NCBI RefSeq assembly: GCF_000392615.1
Contig: NZ_KB933404.1
Coordinates: 28,217 to 92,216 of the forward strand
Direction: 5' to 3'
DNA from: Lysinibacillus sphaericus OT4b.31
Lineage (GTDB): Bacteria; Bacillota; Bacilli; Bacillales_A; Planococcaceae
DNA: 64,000 bases
Shown: piece by piece, positions 8,894 to 17,714 of the stretch
Position numbering within the stretch: position 1 is the stretch's first letter
Layout: the number at the start of each line of letters is the position of its first letter
Position numbers and translations under genes: made by a program
The notes under the pieces: generated by a model
Told to the model about the DNA's origin: nothing
What the model saw: the letters and a program-made list of their open reading frames with translations, nothing else
The model's database searches: none

Positions 8894-9919
8894 ATGAAAC
8901 AATTAGTATGCCTGATATTACTGTCAGTACTTGTTGTCGGGGGCGGCTATACAGTAGACGCAGCTAGTTTTAAAGATGTGCCGGAAGAGCATTTTGCTTA
9001 TGAAGCAATTATGTGGGCGGAGGAATATGCCATTATCGATGGCTACGCAGATGGGACATTCAAGCCAAATTTAACGATTACCGAGCAACAATTTGCAAAA
9101 CTACTTGCAAATTACTATGAGCTTGAAACACCCTACGATGAGTTAAATAAACAGACGCCTTCTGCAAACTGGTCAGATGAATATTACGATCGTCTTGCCA
9201 GCTATGGTGTGCCACTCAACGGTTATTTTGATAATACTATTCGAGCAGCCGCTGTGAAGCGTGGCGTAGTGGCACAAGCAATTACTCATATAGCGAACGG
9301 TAAACATGGGTTAGACGCATCCATTCAATTTTTACTCGATTCTTACATTTCCACTGGGCAAAATCCTCAATATGAAAATCGTAACTTGCAAAAGTTTTTT
9401 GGCGTGTCCAACAATATGACACGTGCCCAAGTCGTTACATTGCTACACCGTATGGATTCGAGAAATTTATATGAAATCTCTGAGGATGCGCAAGAAATTC
9501 ATCTAAATGCAAGCAATGCTTCTTTAAATACACTTGCAAAAATTGGACAAAATCAGCTTGATAAAACAATGCAACAAACGACACCTGCCAAAAGTGCATG
9601 GGAAGGCATTTATACCTATTACTATAAATGGGGCAAAGGAGCGACTGATTACAACCGCCGTGATGCCATCATTTCAAACGCCACAAGTAAGAGCTTCTAC
9701 ATCTCACTGACAGCCAATGATGGACAAGAATCTGGTCGTGTAGATGGGACAGCGACCATTACCTCTAGTTCAAAAGCTGTTATGAACAAATCCACAAATG
9801 GCAACCGTTGCGTGCTAGAATTTGAGCGACTCAATAATGCTCTTAAAATAACAGAAGTAGACTGTATAGCTGAGCATGATGAAGGTACAAACTTTTCAGG
9901 GACATTGAAAAAACAATGA
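8894..9919 (+). CDS. SLH-domain exported protein
   Basis: A 341-residue exported protein. It begins with a signal peptide (MKQLVCLILLSVLVVGGG, cleavage near VDA-A). The first S-layer-homology module follows directly (FKDVPEEHFAYEAIMWAEE then IIDGYADGTFKPN), with weaker modules to about residue 190 that include an NMTRAQVVTLLHRM ending. The last 100 residues form a beta-rich domain of unknown type. SLH modules bind pyruvylated secondary cell-wall polymer, so the protein probably sits on the wall surface. Two ATG codons share the site AGAGAGGAAG; the second (8894) has better spacing and a cleaner signal peptide. Confidence 0.8.
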   Translation: MKQLVCLILLSVLVVGGGYTVDAASFKDVPEEHFAYEAIMWAEEYAIIDGYADGTFKPNLTITEQQFAKLLANYYELETPYDELNKQTPSANWSDEYYDRLASYGVPLNGYFDNTIRAAAVKRGVVAQAITHIANGKHGLDASIQFLLDSYISTGQNPQYENRNLQKFFGVSNNMTRAQVVTLLHRMDSRNLYEISEDAQEIHLNASNASLNTLAKIGQNQLDKTMQQTTPAKSAWEGIYTYYYKWGKGATDYNRRDAIISNATSKSFYISLTANDGQESGRVDGTATITSSSKAVMNKSTNGNRCVLEFERLNNALKITEVDCIAEHDEGTNFSGTLKKQ

Positions 9920-10028
9920 CACGTGACTTTGTCCCAGCTCGATGCTAAAGAGAACATCATGACGCCTATTTAAAAAACAACGGTTGCGTCACTGTATTGG
10001 TAGTAAATTTATCGTCATGCAAGTCTAA

Positions 10029-10069
10029 AAGTGCGAAATGGATTAAATTATCCATTCGCACTTTTTTTT
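10029..10069 (+). terminator. terminator of the SLH gene
   Basis: A stem of about 12 bp with one bulge (AAGTGCGAAATGGAT against ATCCATTCGCACTT) followed by eight T. Confidence 0.85.
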
Positions 10070-10259
10070 GAAAACGACTATCAAATGCTCCGTGTAAAGC
10101 TATCGCATTACTTCTCTTAAAATTTCACATTTCAATTTACATGAAATACGTCAATAAACATACAATTTCCCCCTATTTCATGATCAATTTAATTTATATT
10201 TACTTTAACACTTGTAATGTTGTCCAAATTACTATATTTTAGTATTAATCATTACTAAT

Positions 10260-10274
10260 TGAAAATGATAATCA
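10260..10274 (+). promoter_or_regulatory. Fur box before the reductase gene
   Basis: TGAAAATGATAATCA matches 12 of the 14 defined positions of the Fur 7-1-7 consensus TGATAATNATTATCA. A second TGATAAT half-site overlaps it (10266-10272). It lies 30 bases before the start codon, downstream of a possible -10, so iron-dependent repression by Fur is likely. Confidence 0.65.
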
Positions 10275-10303
10275 ATGAGAATAAACTAATTAGGAGATAT
10301 GCT

Positions 10304-11356
10304 ATGAATAACATTTATGATGTAACAATAATTGGTGGCGGCCCTAGTGGACTATATAGTGCTTTTTATGCAGGACTTCGTGATTTAAAAACAAAAATAA
10401 TCGAATACAAATCCGTACTTGGCGGAAAAATTCACGTCTATCCTGAAAAGTTAATTTGGGATATTGGCGCTTTACCAGCAACACCTGCTCAAAAGGTTAT
10501 TGATAATTTAGTAGAACAAGGTCTGACATTTGACCCTACTGTTTGTTTAAATACAAAAGTTGATATCGTTTCGAAGGAAGATGATATTTTCATCATTACA
10601 ACGAGTACAGGTGAAAAACATTATTCAAAAAATGTCATTGTTGCTGTTGGTGGAGGAATTATTAGTCCTATTAAGCTCGACTTAGAAGGTGCAGAAAAAT
10701 TCGAAGTTTCCAATCTTCATTACACAATTCGTGGCATCGAACGCTTCAAGGATAAATCTTTATTAATTTCTGGTGGTGGTAACTCTGCTATCGACTGGGC
10801 ATGTGACTTACTAGATATTGCAAAAGACATTACGATTATTTATCGCGGAGAAGAAATCTCTGCTCATGAAGCACAAGTGAAAAAGTTACAAGCGTATGGC
10901 ATACCTATCATTACACAAACGTCTATTAAAACATTGGTAGCGAACGAAGAAAAAACAAAAATCAAAAGAGTCATTATCGAAAACAAGGGTACAAATGAAA
11001 CAGCAACGCTTGTTATAGATGAAGTATTGATTAATCATGGCTATGACCGAGATCAATCCTTCTCCTTCGATCACGCTATTCAGCCTGAACGCGATGGAAT
11101 TCGCAATTACTTTTTACAAACAAATACTGGCTGTCAAACAACGATTGAAGGATTATATGCAGTTGGAGATATTGCACAATACGATGGAAAAATCCATTTA
11201 ATTGCTGGCGCATTTCAAGATGCCGTTAACGCAGTAAATAGCATTAAACTAACGATTGAGCCTGAAGCCAATAAAATGGCGACCGTTTCTTCACACAATG
11301 ATGTATTTGCATCGAGAAACCGCGCGATTATTAATGATACATTACTAAAAGTTTAA
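10304..11356 (+). CDS. ycgT: ferredoxin--NADP(+) reductase, YcgT-like
   Basis: A 350-residue flavoprotein of the thioredoxin-reductase-like ferredoxin/flavodoxin reductase group (YumC/YcgT). The FAD-binding motif IIGGGPSGLYSAFYAG is at residues 8-23, an NADPH motif SGGGNSAIDWA is near 160-170, and the second FAD motif AVGDIAQYDGKIHLI is near 290. The redox CxxC of true thioredoxin reductase is absent, supporting ferredoxin reductase. The longer open frame was cut to the ATG at 10304 because TTAGGAGAT precedes it. The upstream Fur box implies induction by iron shortage, where flavodoxin often replaces ferredoxin. Confidence 0.8.
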   Translation: MNNIYDVTIIGGGPSGLYSAFYAGLRDLKTKIIEYKSVLGGKIHVYPEKLIWDIGALPATPAQKVIDNLVEQGLTFDPTVCLNTKVDIVSKEDDIFIITTSTGEKHYSKNVIVAVGGGIISPIKLDLEGAEKFEVSNLHYTIRGIERFKDKSLLISGGGNSAIDWACDLLDIAKDITIIYRGEEISAHEAQVKKLQAYGIPIITQTSIKTLVANEEKTKIKRVIIENKGTNETATLVIDEVLINHGYDRDQSFSFDHAIQPERDGIRNYFLQTNTGCQTTIEGLYAVGDIAQYDGKIHLIAGAFQDAVNAVNSIKLTIEPEANKMATVSSHNDVFASRNRAIINDTLLKV

Positions 11357-11367
11357 CTATCCAACTA

Positions 11368-11405
11368 AAAAAGGCAGCTTGAGATATAACGAAAGCTGCC
11401 TTTTT
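11368..11405 (+). terminator. terminator of the reductase gene
   Basis: An 11-bp stem (AAAGGCAGCTT with AAGCTGCCTTT) and a run of five T. The A run on the other side lets it also end the convergent LysR gene. Confidence 0.85.
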
Positions 11406-11435
11406 GCTTGCGTTCATTTAAAACCAGACAACTCT

Positions 11436-12323
11436 TTAAAGTTCCTTATACCTGTCAATAGCAATCTCTATAAAATCAGCAAGATACGGGGATATATGTT
11501 TATCTTTATGCCAAGCAATATCGGTAAAAATCGCCGCTAAATTCAGCGTTGTGGGCAATTCCTTTAAGCGTTTGTTCTCTAACTCCTTCTCCACCACCAT
11601 TTTTGGTAAGAATGTGATGCCTAAGCCTGCCATTACGCATTGCTTGATGGCTTCAATACTAGCAAATTCAATCAATTGCGCTGGATAGACCCCTTCTTGT
11701 TGCAAGTGAGATTCCAATTGATTTCGGTAAGAACAGCCATTTTCAGTTAACAACATCGTTGCATCTGAAAAGTGTTGGGCAGATAATGCACTTTTTTGCA
11801 GGACAGTAGATGGTGCACTTATAAACACTAGTTGCTCTTGAATGAGTCGTTCACGATGTAGCATAGGTGTGTCCTTGTACGTATCGGTAATGAAAGCGAC
11901 ATCTAAGTTTCCCGACTGTAATAAGTCTTTTGCAATTTCAGTCGTATGCACAGGTTTAAAAATAATTTTCACTTGCGGATGGCGTTGTTGAAATAATTGC
12001 AAAATGCTTGGCAGGCGATACACACATTGACTTTCCTGAGCACCTATTGTTAATACTGCATGTGTATGCTCGCTGGATAATGCTCTTTTCATTTCAGTAC
12101 CTAGTTCCAGCATTTTCTGGGCATACTGTTGTAGTCTGCTCCCCTCTTCCGTGAGTGTAATTCGCTTACCAAGACGCTCAAATAACACTGTTCCTAGCTC
12201 TTCTTCTAATGATTTAATCTGAGCGGTGATACTGGACTGCGCGTAACCTAATTGCTGAGCAGTTTGTGTAAAGCTTAAAGTTTTCGAAGCGGTTAGGAAT
12301 GTTTGTAACTGTTTAATATCCAT
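11436..12323 (-). CDS. LysR-family transcriptional regulator
   Basis: A 295-residue LysR regulator: a winged helix-turn-helix over residues 1-60 (FTQTAQQLGYAQSSITAQIKSLE, then LFERLGKRITLTEEG) and a substrate-binding effector domain from about 90. The start was set at the ATG at 12323, which has AGAGGTGAAGG before it and gives the canonical MDIKQLQTFL beginning; the open frame runs 38 codons further upstream into the divergent promoter region. It is divergent to a flavodoxin-like reductase gene 114 bases away, the usual arrangement for a LysR protein and its target. Confidence 0.88.
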   Translation of the reverse strand: MDIKQLQTFLTASKTLSFTQTAQQLGYAQSSITAQIKSLEEELGTVLFERLGKRITLTEEGSRLQQYAQKMLELGTEMKRALSSEHTHAVLTIGAQESQCVYRLPSILQLFQQRHPQVKIIFKPVHTTEIAKDLLQSGNLDVAFITDTYKDTPMLHRERLIQEQLVFISAPSTVLQKSALSAQHFSDATMLLTENGCSYRNQLESHLQQEGVYPAQLIEFASIEAIKQCVMAGLGITFLPKMVVEKELENKRLKELPTTLNLAAIFTDIAWHKDKHISPYLADFIEIAIDRYKEL

Positions 12324-12382
12324 CGCCTTCACCTCTAAATCGTTTTTTTCGATACATTCCATCGAAACATTCAGCTTTCTCG

Positions 12383-12413
12383 ATAGTAAAAGAAAGTATA
12401 CACTATTTATAAT
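12383..12413 (+). promoter_or_regulatory. divergent promoter region of the reductase
   Basis: A TATAAT -10 lies at 12408-12413, 24 bases before the reductase start. Just upstream is the interrupted dyad ATAGT (12383-12387) and ACTAT (12402-12406) with a GTATAC palindrome inside it, a candidate LysR binding site. No clear -35 hexamer is present, which fits an activated promoter. Confidence 0.4.
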
Positions 12414-12437
12414 GTGAAAAATAGAGGAGGAAATCAT

Positions 12438-12995
12438 ATGAATATCACTGCTTTTATCGGCAGCTCAAGACCATACAGCAATAGTGAAAAACTTACCGAC
12501 TATGTATTAGAGGGCGTTGCGCATCAAAAGTTATTTATAAAGGATTTAAACATTCAGCCAATCGATGATTTACGCCATTCTGCACAAGGCTTTCAATTTG
12601 TGGATGATGATTACGACCAGATTATCCATGCACTTATGACAAGTGACATCGTGCTCTTTGCGACGCCAATATATTGGTACAGCATGTCCGGCATCATGAA
12701 AAATATGGTAGACCGACTGAGTCACGCTATCCGAGATGAACGCTTTCCACAGTTAAAAGAGAAATTGCTGACAACACAAGCAATAGTCCTTGCTGTTGGT
12801 GGCGATGATCCGAAAATAAAGGGATTGCCAATGATTCAACAATTCCACTATATCTTTAACTTTTTAAATATGCCCTTCTCGTCTTATATTCTTGGAGAAG
12901 CAAACAAACCTGGTGAGATTGCCAATGACGAACAGGCTGTTGCACAAGCAGCACTTTTAAACAAGCAGCTAAAAACAATGACAAGTAGAATTTGA
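12438..12995 (+). CDS. NAD(P)H-dependent flavin reductase, flavodoxin fold
   Basis: A 185-residue flavodoxin-fold protein. The phosphate-binding loop for FMN is IGSSRPYSNSEKL at residues 7-19, and the flavin-contact segment ATPIYWYSMSGIMKNMVDR near 75-93 is the standard signature of NADPH-dependent FMN reductases and quinone/azo reductases. It should be a soluble dimeric enzyme reducing flavin, quinones or electrophiles. A strong GAGGAGG site precedes the ATG at 12438. The divergent LysR gene is the probable regulator. Confidence 0.8.
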   Translation: MNITAFIGSSRPYSNSEKLTDYVLEGVAHQKLFIKDLNIQPIDDLRHSAQGFQFVDDDYDQIIHALMTSDIVLFATPIYWYSMSGIMKNMVDRLSHAIRDERFPQLKEKLLTTQAIVLAVGGDDPKIKGLPMIQQFHYIFNFLNMPFSSYILGEANKPGEIANDEQAVAQAALLNKQLKTMTSRI

Positions 12996-13420
12996 ATATA
13001 GCTAGTCACTAAGACATTTCTACAGAAAATAATACACCACAATGTCTGTACGATTTTATCACCGTATCATTGAATGATTGCTTTCTGGGTCAGTTCCTAT
13101 ATAATTATTCTATGTGAGTAAATTTGATATAGATTTTTCCATATTAATTATAAGAATGATATTTTATCATCAATCATCGTATAGGATAGATTATTTCCGC
13201 CGGTAGCAGTGGGATTGCACTACTGACGTGCTTTTTCGCCAATTGCACCGTCAAGAACCGATGGAATCTACAGTTGCGCCGATAGAATACCGATTCTCGC
13301 TTATATTTCTTTAATATTGGTTCTATTTTGAAGGCAATTAGCTCATTATAAATAAAGAACACGAAATAAAGGCGCATTCTGTTACAAGGAATTATGTCCG
13401 TTACAACAAAGGAGCACATT
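12996..13420. other. unexplained intergenic segment with hairpins
   Basis: About 425 bases between the flavin reductase and the HEAT-repeat gene. The first half is plain AT-rich DNA. From about 13190 to 13310 the composition rises in G+C and several short self-complementary stretches appear, for example GTAGCAGTG against CACTAC at 13205-13224 and paired CGATAG/CGATTC segments near 13280. No convincing coding frame, tRNA or known riboswitch core was seen. Confidence 0.3.
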
Positions 13421-13846
13421 ATGAAAATGCAAACTGAGTTACCAGAAAACTACCAAGATTTAAAAAAGGCTGCCAACTACACTTCAAGCTGGCGTGAGCG
13501 CTTGGCTGCTGTGCAAACACTAAGTAGCTATAAACATGAACAAGTTATTGACTTACTACACAATCGTGTGAAGGCAGATACTGTGTTTGCTGTACAGCAA
13601 GCGGCATATGAAGCATTAACGAAATTTGGTGAGGATGTCAAACAGCCTACCCGCCGTAAATTCGAGCTTATCAAAGGTGCGGAAAAAGTATTTGTGCGCG
13701 TAAAGAAAAGTTTACCCGCAGATCATACATTGTCAGACTTCGCGGATAAGCTAAAGCGTACACGTCTAGATGTCTACGATGCCTACGAAGGTGATCAAGG
13801 TGAAAACTTCCTACCATGGCTAGAAGCGAAATGGCAAACTATCTAA
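13421..13846 (+). CDS. HEAT-repeat-like protein
   Basis: A 141-residue soluble helical protein. Residues 20-80 contain two helical hairpins of HEAT type (WRERLAAVQTLSSYKHEQVID and VFAVQQAAYEALTKFGED), normally used for protein-protein contact. The C-terminal half is basic and helical, ending in a DVYDAYEGDQGE segment. Similar small HEAT proteins are common in Bacillus and Lysinibacillus with no assigned role. The start at 13421 is chosen for its GGAG seven bases upstream; the open frame extends nine codons further. Confidence 0.7.
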   Translation: MKMQTELPENYQDLKKAANYTSSWRERLAAVQTLSSYKHEQVIDLLHNRVKADTVFAVQQAAYEALTKFGEDVKQPTRRKFELIKGAEKVFVRVKKSLPADHTLSDFADKLKRTRLDVYDAYEGDQGENFLPWLEAKWQTI

Positions 13847-13878
13847 GTAAGGAAATATAGCTACACATTTTGTATGAA

Positions 13879-13923
13879 AAAACCAGCAATTAGTACGATT
13901 TCCTCGTAAATTGCTGGTTTTTT
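13879..13923 (+). terminator. terminator of the HEAT-repeat gene
   Basis: A 13-bp perfect stem (AAAACCAGCAATT with AATTGCTGGTTTT) followed by T residues. It is preceded by A residues, so it may also serve the convergent SLH-like gene. Confidence 0.85.
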
Positions 13924-13938
13924 ATATGCCTATGTTGA

Positions 13939-14844
13939 TTATTTTTTTCGTTTCCACAACACAATGCCTATAATAACGGCCAGTAAAGCAACAATGGCAA
14001 CAATCCATATAGTGTTGGAGCTTGAGGATGCTGTGTCAGCCGCTTCGCTCGATTGCTGTTGTTCTCTTGGCGTAGCGTTTGGAACTTGTTCTTTTGTTTC
14101 TTCTGTCGCTGCCTGTGTAGTCGTTCCAAGTTGAATGTATTGTAACGTTGGCGTAGACGTATTCGTTGTCTGTGCATCATGACCATGATGATGACCGCCG
14201 CTTGTCGTCAAAATGGACTTTTCTAATTTTTGACCAACCCAGCTTTTTGCCTCAGTGGAATCTGCAAAAATTCGTGGATGACCTGAAAGCATATATGTTT
14301 CACCATCAATTACTAGACCTGTTTCATCCCCTGTTACAACATCTTCCACTGTACCAGTAGGGCCATATGAAAATCCACCCATCTGTAGCAACGTGTGACC
14401 ACCCATATCGACATCTAGGTTTTCTGTTAAAAAGGCAATATACGCTTCTTTTGTTAACGTTGCTTCCGGTTTTTCTAATTCTAGTTTATTATGATATAAT
14501 GCAATATTGATTTCTTTATACGTTATATCTCCATCTAGTGAAGATACATACTCCTCGTTTTTTGCTGCTTGTGCCAGTTCATCAACTGTTGAACCTTCAA
14601 GACCGAAGAAAGCGCCTACCCAGCCAGCAAAATCCTTACGTGATAAATTTTCTGTTGGATTTAATGCCATATCTGCACCATTATAGCCAAGGAGCCCAGT
14701 ACTATGGAGTACCATGATTTCCTGTAAATCTGGCGTTGTAGCAGGAACATCCGTATAAAGCATACTCTTATCCATTGTATGCGCATAAGCCACTGGAGAA
14801 AGGAGCAGTGTACTCATCAGTATCATTAGTATATATTTCCTCAA
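13939..14844 (-). CDS. exported SLH-like protein with C-terminal anchor
   Basis: A 301-residue exported protein with three parts: a signal peptide (about 21 residues ending SPVAYA), an S-layer-homology-like region to about residue 150 (LYTDVPATTPDLQEIMVL, GLLGYNGADMALNP, LSRKDFAGWVGAFFG), and a Ser/Thr/Gln-rich linker ending in a membrane helix plus KRKK. A GGHHHGHD cluster at about 215 could bind metal. The C-terminus is like that of sortase substrates but no LPxTG is visible. I place the start at a TTG at 14844 because GGAAGGTGGG lies seven bases upstream and it gives a clean signal peptide. Confidence 0.7.
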   Translation of the reverse strand: MRKYILMILMSTLLLSPVAYAHTMDKSMLYTDVPATTPDLQEIMVLHSTGLLGYNGADMALNPTENLSRKDFAGWVGAFFGLEGSTVDELAQAAKNEEYVSSLDGDITYKEINIALYHNKLELEKPEATLTKEAYIAFLTENLDVDMGGHTLLQMGGFSYGPTGTVEDVVTGDETGLVIDGETYMLSGHPRIFADSTEAKSWVGQKLEKSILTTSGGHHHGHDAQTTNTSTPTLQYIQLGTTTQAATEETKEQVPNATPREQQQSSEAADTASSSSNTIWIVAIVALLAVIIGIVLWKRKK

Positions 14845-14924
14845 AATTATCCCACCTTCCAATCCAATAGTATACATCCTAAATGTGTTGGAAGTATGAA
14901 ATTCGCTAGGTTAAATTCATACGG

Positions 14925-16607
14925 TTATAATTTAAATTTACTAATTTGTCCGTTTAAATTTTCTGCCATTTCCGCTAAATGAACTGAACTATTTTTTATC
15001 TCATCCATCGAGCTTGCTGCTTGTTCAATTGTAGCAGATGTTTCTTGAATGCCGGCAGCAGATTGTTCAGAAACAGCTGCGATTTCGTCGACAGACTTAT
15101 GGATGTTGAGGGTATTTTGTACGACTTGCTCTAATTTTGAAGACATCGTTACGATGCTTGTTGACATCGAGTAAACTGCATCAGCAATATGGTTAAATGT
15201 TTCATTTGTAGAAGCGATTTGCGTTGTTCCTTTTTCAACTTCTCCGTATCCACTTTCGAGTGATGTTGTAACAATTACCGAGTCGTATTGGATCTTTTCA
15301 ACGATGCTTGTTATATCATCCACAGATACAGATACTTGTTCCGCAAGCTTACGCACCTCATCAGCTACAACCGCAAACCCTTTGCCTTGCTCACCCGCAC
15401 GTGCTGCTTCAATAGCCGCATTGAGTGCCAATAAGTTCGTTTGAGCTGCAATATCATGAATGACAGCTACAAGTTTAGAGATTTCCTGTGTTTGTTTACT
15501 TAAATTATCCACTTTATTGACTGCATCTTTAACAATGTGATCAATCGTTGTCATTTGTTGTGTGGAGGCATCCATTAACTCCTTACCTTCTTTAGTTAAG
15601 TGCATCACTTCTTGTGAATATTGATTGACTTCCTTACTGCTCCTATTGACGTCTGTCACCTGTGTAGTAAATTCTGTCATGGTTGTCGCAACATCGGAAG
15701 CATTACTTGCCTGAATCTCAGTACCGCTTGCAATTTCTGTTACGGTGTCTACAATTTGCTCCGTTCCACCCTTAACCTCTGTAGCGGATTGCATCAATTC
15801 CTCACTATGAGCTGCAACATCATTTGACACAGTTTGTATATGTTTCAATAGACGGTTCAATATTTCGGACATCGTATTTGTTGCTGTCGTCAGCTGCCCT
15901 ACCTCATCTCTTGTTGTTACATCGAGCTTCGGTTCACTCAAATCTCCTTCAGTTATTCGTTGCATACGTTTTGTCAAGATGATGATTGGTTTTGAAATCC
16001 TTCTCGCACTAAGTAATGCCGTAAAGATTGCAATTACAACAATAGCTATACCAACGATCACACTTGTTAATTGCTTTCTCTCGCCTGCTGTAATCATATC
16101 TGTGCCAACAGTATTAATAGATTGTTTACGTTGTTCTGCCAAGCCTTCATAGCCTTCACGAATTTCAGTAGCTGTAGCATCCATCGCAGCTAAATTTTTC
16201 GTTGCCAACTCGACATTGCCCTGATCGTATGTATCAAAAACATCTTTTTGAACATAGCTACTCCATTCTTTCGCCAGTTCCGAAAACTTCTGAAATTCAT
16301 TTGATTGAGAAATCGCTAAACGTTTCTTCTCATTGTCAAGTGCCCGTTCCACGTTATGCGTGTAAATATCTTTATATTTTTCTTCTCCAGATAATACATA
16401 CCCCCTAGCAGCTGCAATTCTTACTGCAATTGTTGAGGCTAGTTCGTAATCTGTAATTAATAATTGTAATTCTTCATCAACAATTTGTTCTGTTGCTGTG
16501 TTATTTTGAGAAATAGCGGATACATTGTAAGCAATATATACAACAATGACTGCTACTACAATACTAAATGCAAAAATGATTCTCGTGCTAATGGACTTAA
16601 AATTCAT
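14925..16607 (-). CDS. methyl-accepting chemotaxis protein
   Basis: A 560-residue chemoreceptor: membrane helix 1 at residues 10-30, a four-helix-bundle sensor (4HB_MCP type) outside the membrane from 35 to 180, helix 2 near 185-205, a HAMP domain ([18 protein letters not shown]...) to about 260, and a long signalling coiled coil. The hairpin tip [20 protein letters not shown] with [12 protein letters not shown] is the conserved CheA/CheW contact region. The ligand is not predictable. The start ATG has an AAGGGGAA site. It stands alone, without other chemotaxis genes nearby. Confidence 0.92.
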   Translation of the reverse strand: MNFKSISTRIIFAFSIVVAVIVVYIAYNVSAISQNNTATEQIVDEELQLLITDYELASTIAVRIAAARGYVLSGEEKYKDIYTHNVERALDNEKKRLAISQSNEFQKFSELAKEWSSYVQKDVFDTYDQGNVELATKNLAAMDATATEIREGYEGLAEQRKQSINTVGTDMITAGERKQLTSVIVGIAIVVIAIFTALLSARRISKPIIILTKRMQRITEGDLSEPKLDVTTRDEVGQLTTATNTMSEILNRLLKHIQTVSNDVAAHSEELMQSATEVKGGTEQIVDTVTEIASGTEIQASNASDVATTMTEFTTQVTDVNRSSKEVNQYSQEVMHLTKEGKELMDASTQQMTTIDHIVKDAVNKVDNLSKQTQEISKLVAVIHDIAAQTNLLALNAAIEAARAGEQGKGFAVVADEVRKLAEQVSVSVDDITSIVEKIQYDSVIVTTSLESGYGEVEKGTTQIASTNETFNHIADAVYSMSTSIVTMSSKLEQVVQNTLNIHKSVDEIAAVSEQSAAGIQETSATIEQAASSMDEIKNSSVHLAEMAENLNGQISKFKL

Positions 16608-17202
16608 TTGTCAATTCCCCTTATTTTTCCGGATAATTTTCGAATTACTCCTTATAAATCTACCTAAACATTGTGTCAGACAAATCATCCCTATCATGAA
16701 AAAACATTATTTAACGATATCATTCGACTCTCTTAATACTAAATAAAGCGTAATTAATAAAAATTTTAACTATATTGTACAATATTAGTAATTTACCATT
16801 TATAAATCTATTTAGGATGATTTAAAAATTTAATCTATATTTAGATTAATAATTAAGTGATTTTGGTGTGTTTATAAGCTTTTTTTTGATTTTAAGTGCA
16901 ATAGATTTATGGAACATCGTGCAAAGGATATGTCACAGGCTTCAAAAAAGATCTAACAAAGGAAAAGAGGCAAGGTAATGCCAAATAAAGCTTTAGTGCT
17001 ACACGTTATGAAATTAAAATCTTATAAAAGGCTAAGTATTATTTACAAGAATACTATTCTGAAAGAAAAAACAGATGACAAACCTTCCATGTTTACACCA
17101 TAAAAAAATCTCCAATTTCGTCTAAATAACGGAACTGAAGATTTTTAGCTATAAGAATGGAAAGCGAATAGAATTGTTGAATAGCGCAACTGCTATGTGA
17201 AT
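16608..17202. other. long AT-rich intergenic region
   Basis: Nearly 600 bases, very AT-rich. The only coding hint is a 41-codon frame on the plus strand (16978-17103) with AAGAGGCAAGG before its ATG and a lysine-rich product; I do not consider it established. A weak stem-loop with an AAAAATCTCC/GAAGATTTTT pairing lies near 17103-17145 and may end either strand. Confidence 0.3.
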
Positions 17203-17640
17203 TTAATCCCAATAATTAAACATAACATCCCCTAATGTCTCACTTTTAAAATAGGCTGCGTAGTTCCATTCCACATCAGATAAGCTATGAAGCTCCTTAT
17301 CTTGTGTAAGCAAACTGTTTAACACTTCAGCCTCTAGGCATTTGCGCATTGGAAAGTATTTGTGTAAGTTGAGTTTTGTTAAAAATCGAAAAGTCAGTTC
17401 TTTATCACTCATAGCAAACGCCACATACGGCATGAGTCGATGATGAAGAATTGTCAATTGCTCATTGTCTAGCTGAATGTCAGCCTGCATATAAACAACA
17501 TGAGGATCATCCATAAATTGCATAACTTTCGAACGTTGTTCACTCGTTACAAGATGATAGACCATAGCTTGAAATGACCGCATCTCCTGTTCAATCAAAT
17601 GCTCTGCATCAAAGCCTGAAATCCCTTTTGTTAAACGCAC
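17203..17640 (-). CDS. conserved hypothetical protein
   Basis: A 145-residue soluble, mostly helical protein with no motif I recognise. It has no signal peptide or membrane segment, and a DPHVVYMQADIQLDNEQLTILHHRLMP-like central region split by a loop. The start is GTG with AAAGGGGTGG upstream. It lies 74 bases downstream of the yndJ-like gene on the same strand and may belong to that transcript. Its role is unknown. Confidence 0.6.
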   Translation of the reverse strand: MRLTKGISGFDAEHLIEQEMRSFQAMVYHLVTSEQRSKVMQFMDDPHVVYMQADIQLDNEQLTILHHRLMPYVAFAMSDKELTFRFLTKLNLHKYFPMRKCLEAEVLNSLLTQDKELHSLSDVEWNYAAYFKSETLGDVMFNYWD

Positions 17641-17714
17641 CTAACCACCCCTTTTATATCTTTCTATCTATGTCTTTCGCTGTCATGCTGGCATAGTCCT
17701 GCAATTTCTAACAG

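Noticed and set aside
13174..13419. An 81-codon minus-strand frame in the intergenic region before the HEAT gene
   Set aside because: Its start overlaps the ribosome binding site of the opposite gene, there is no own site, and composition is atypical; kept only as part of an unexplained region.
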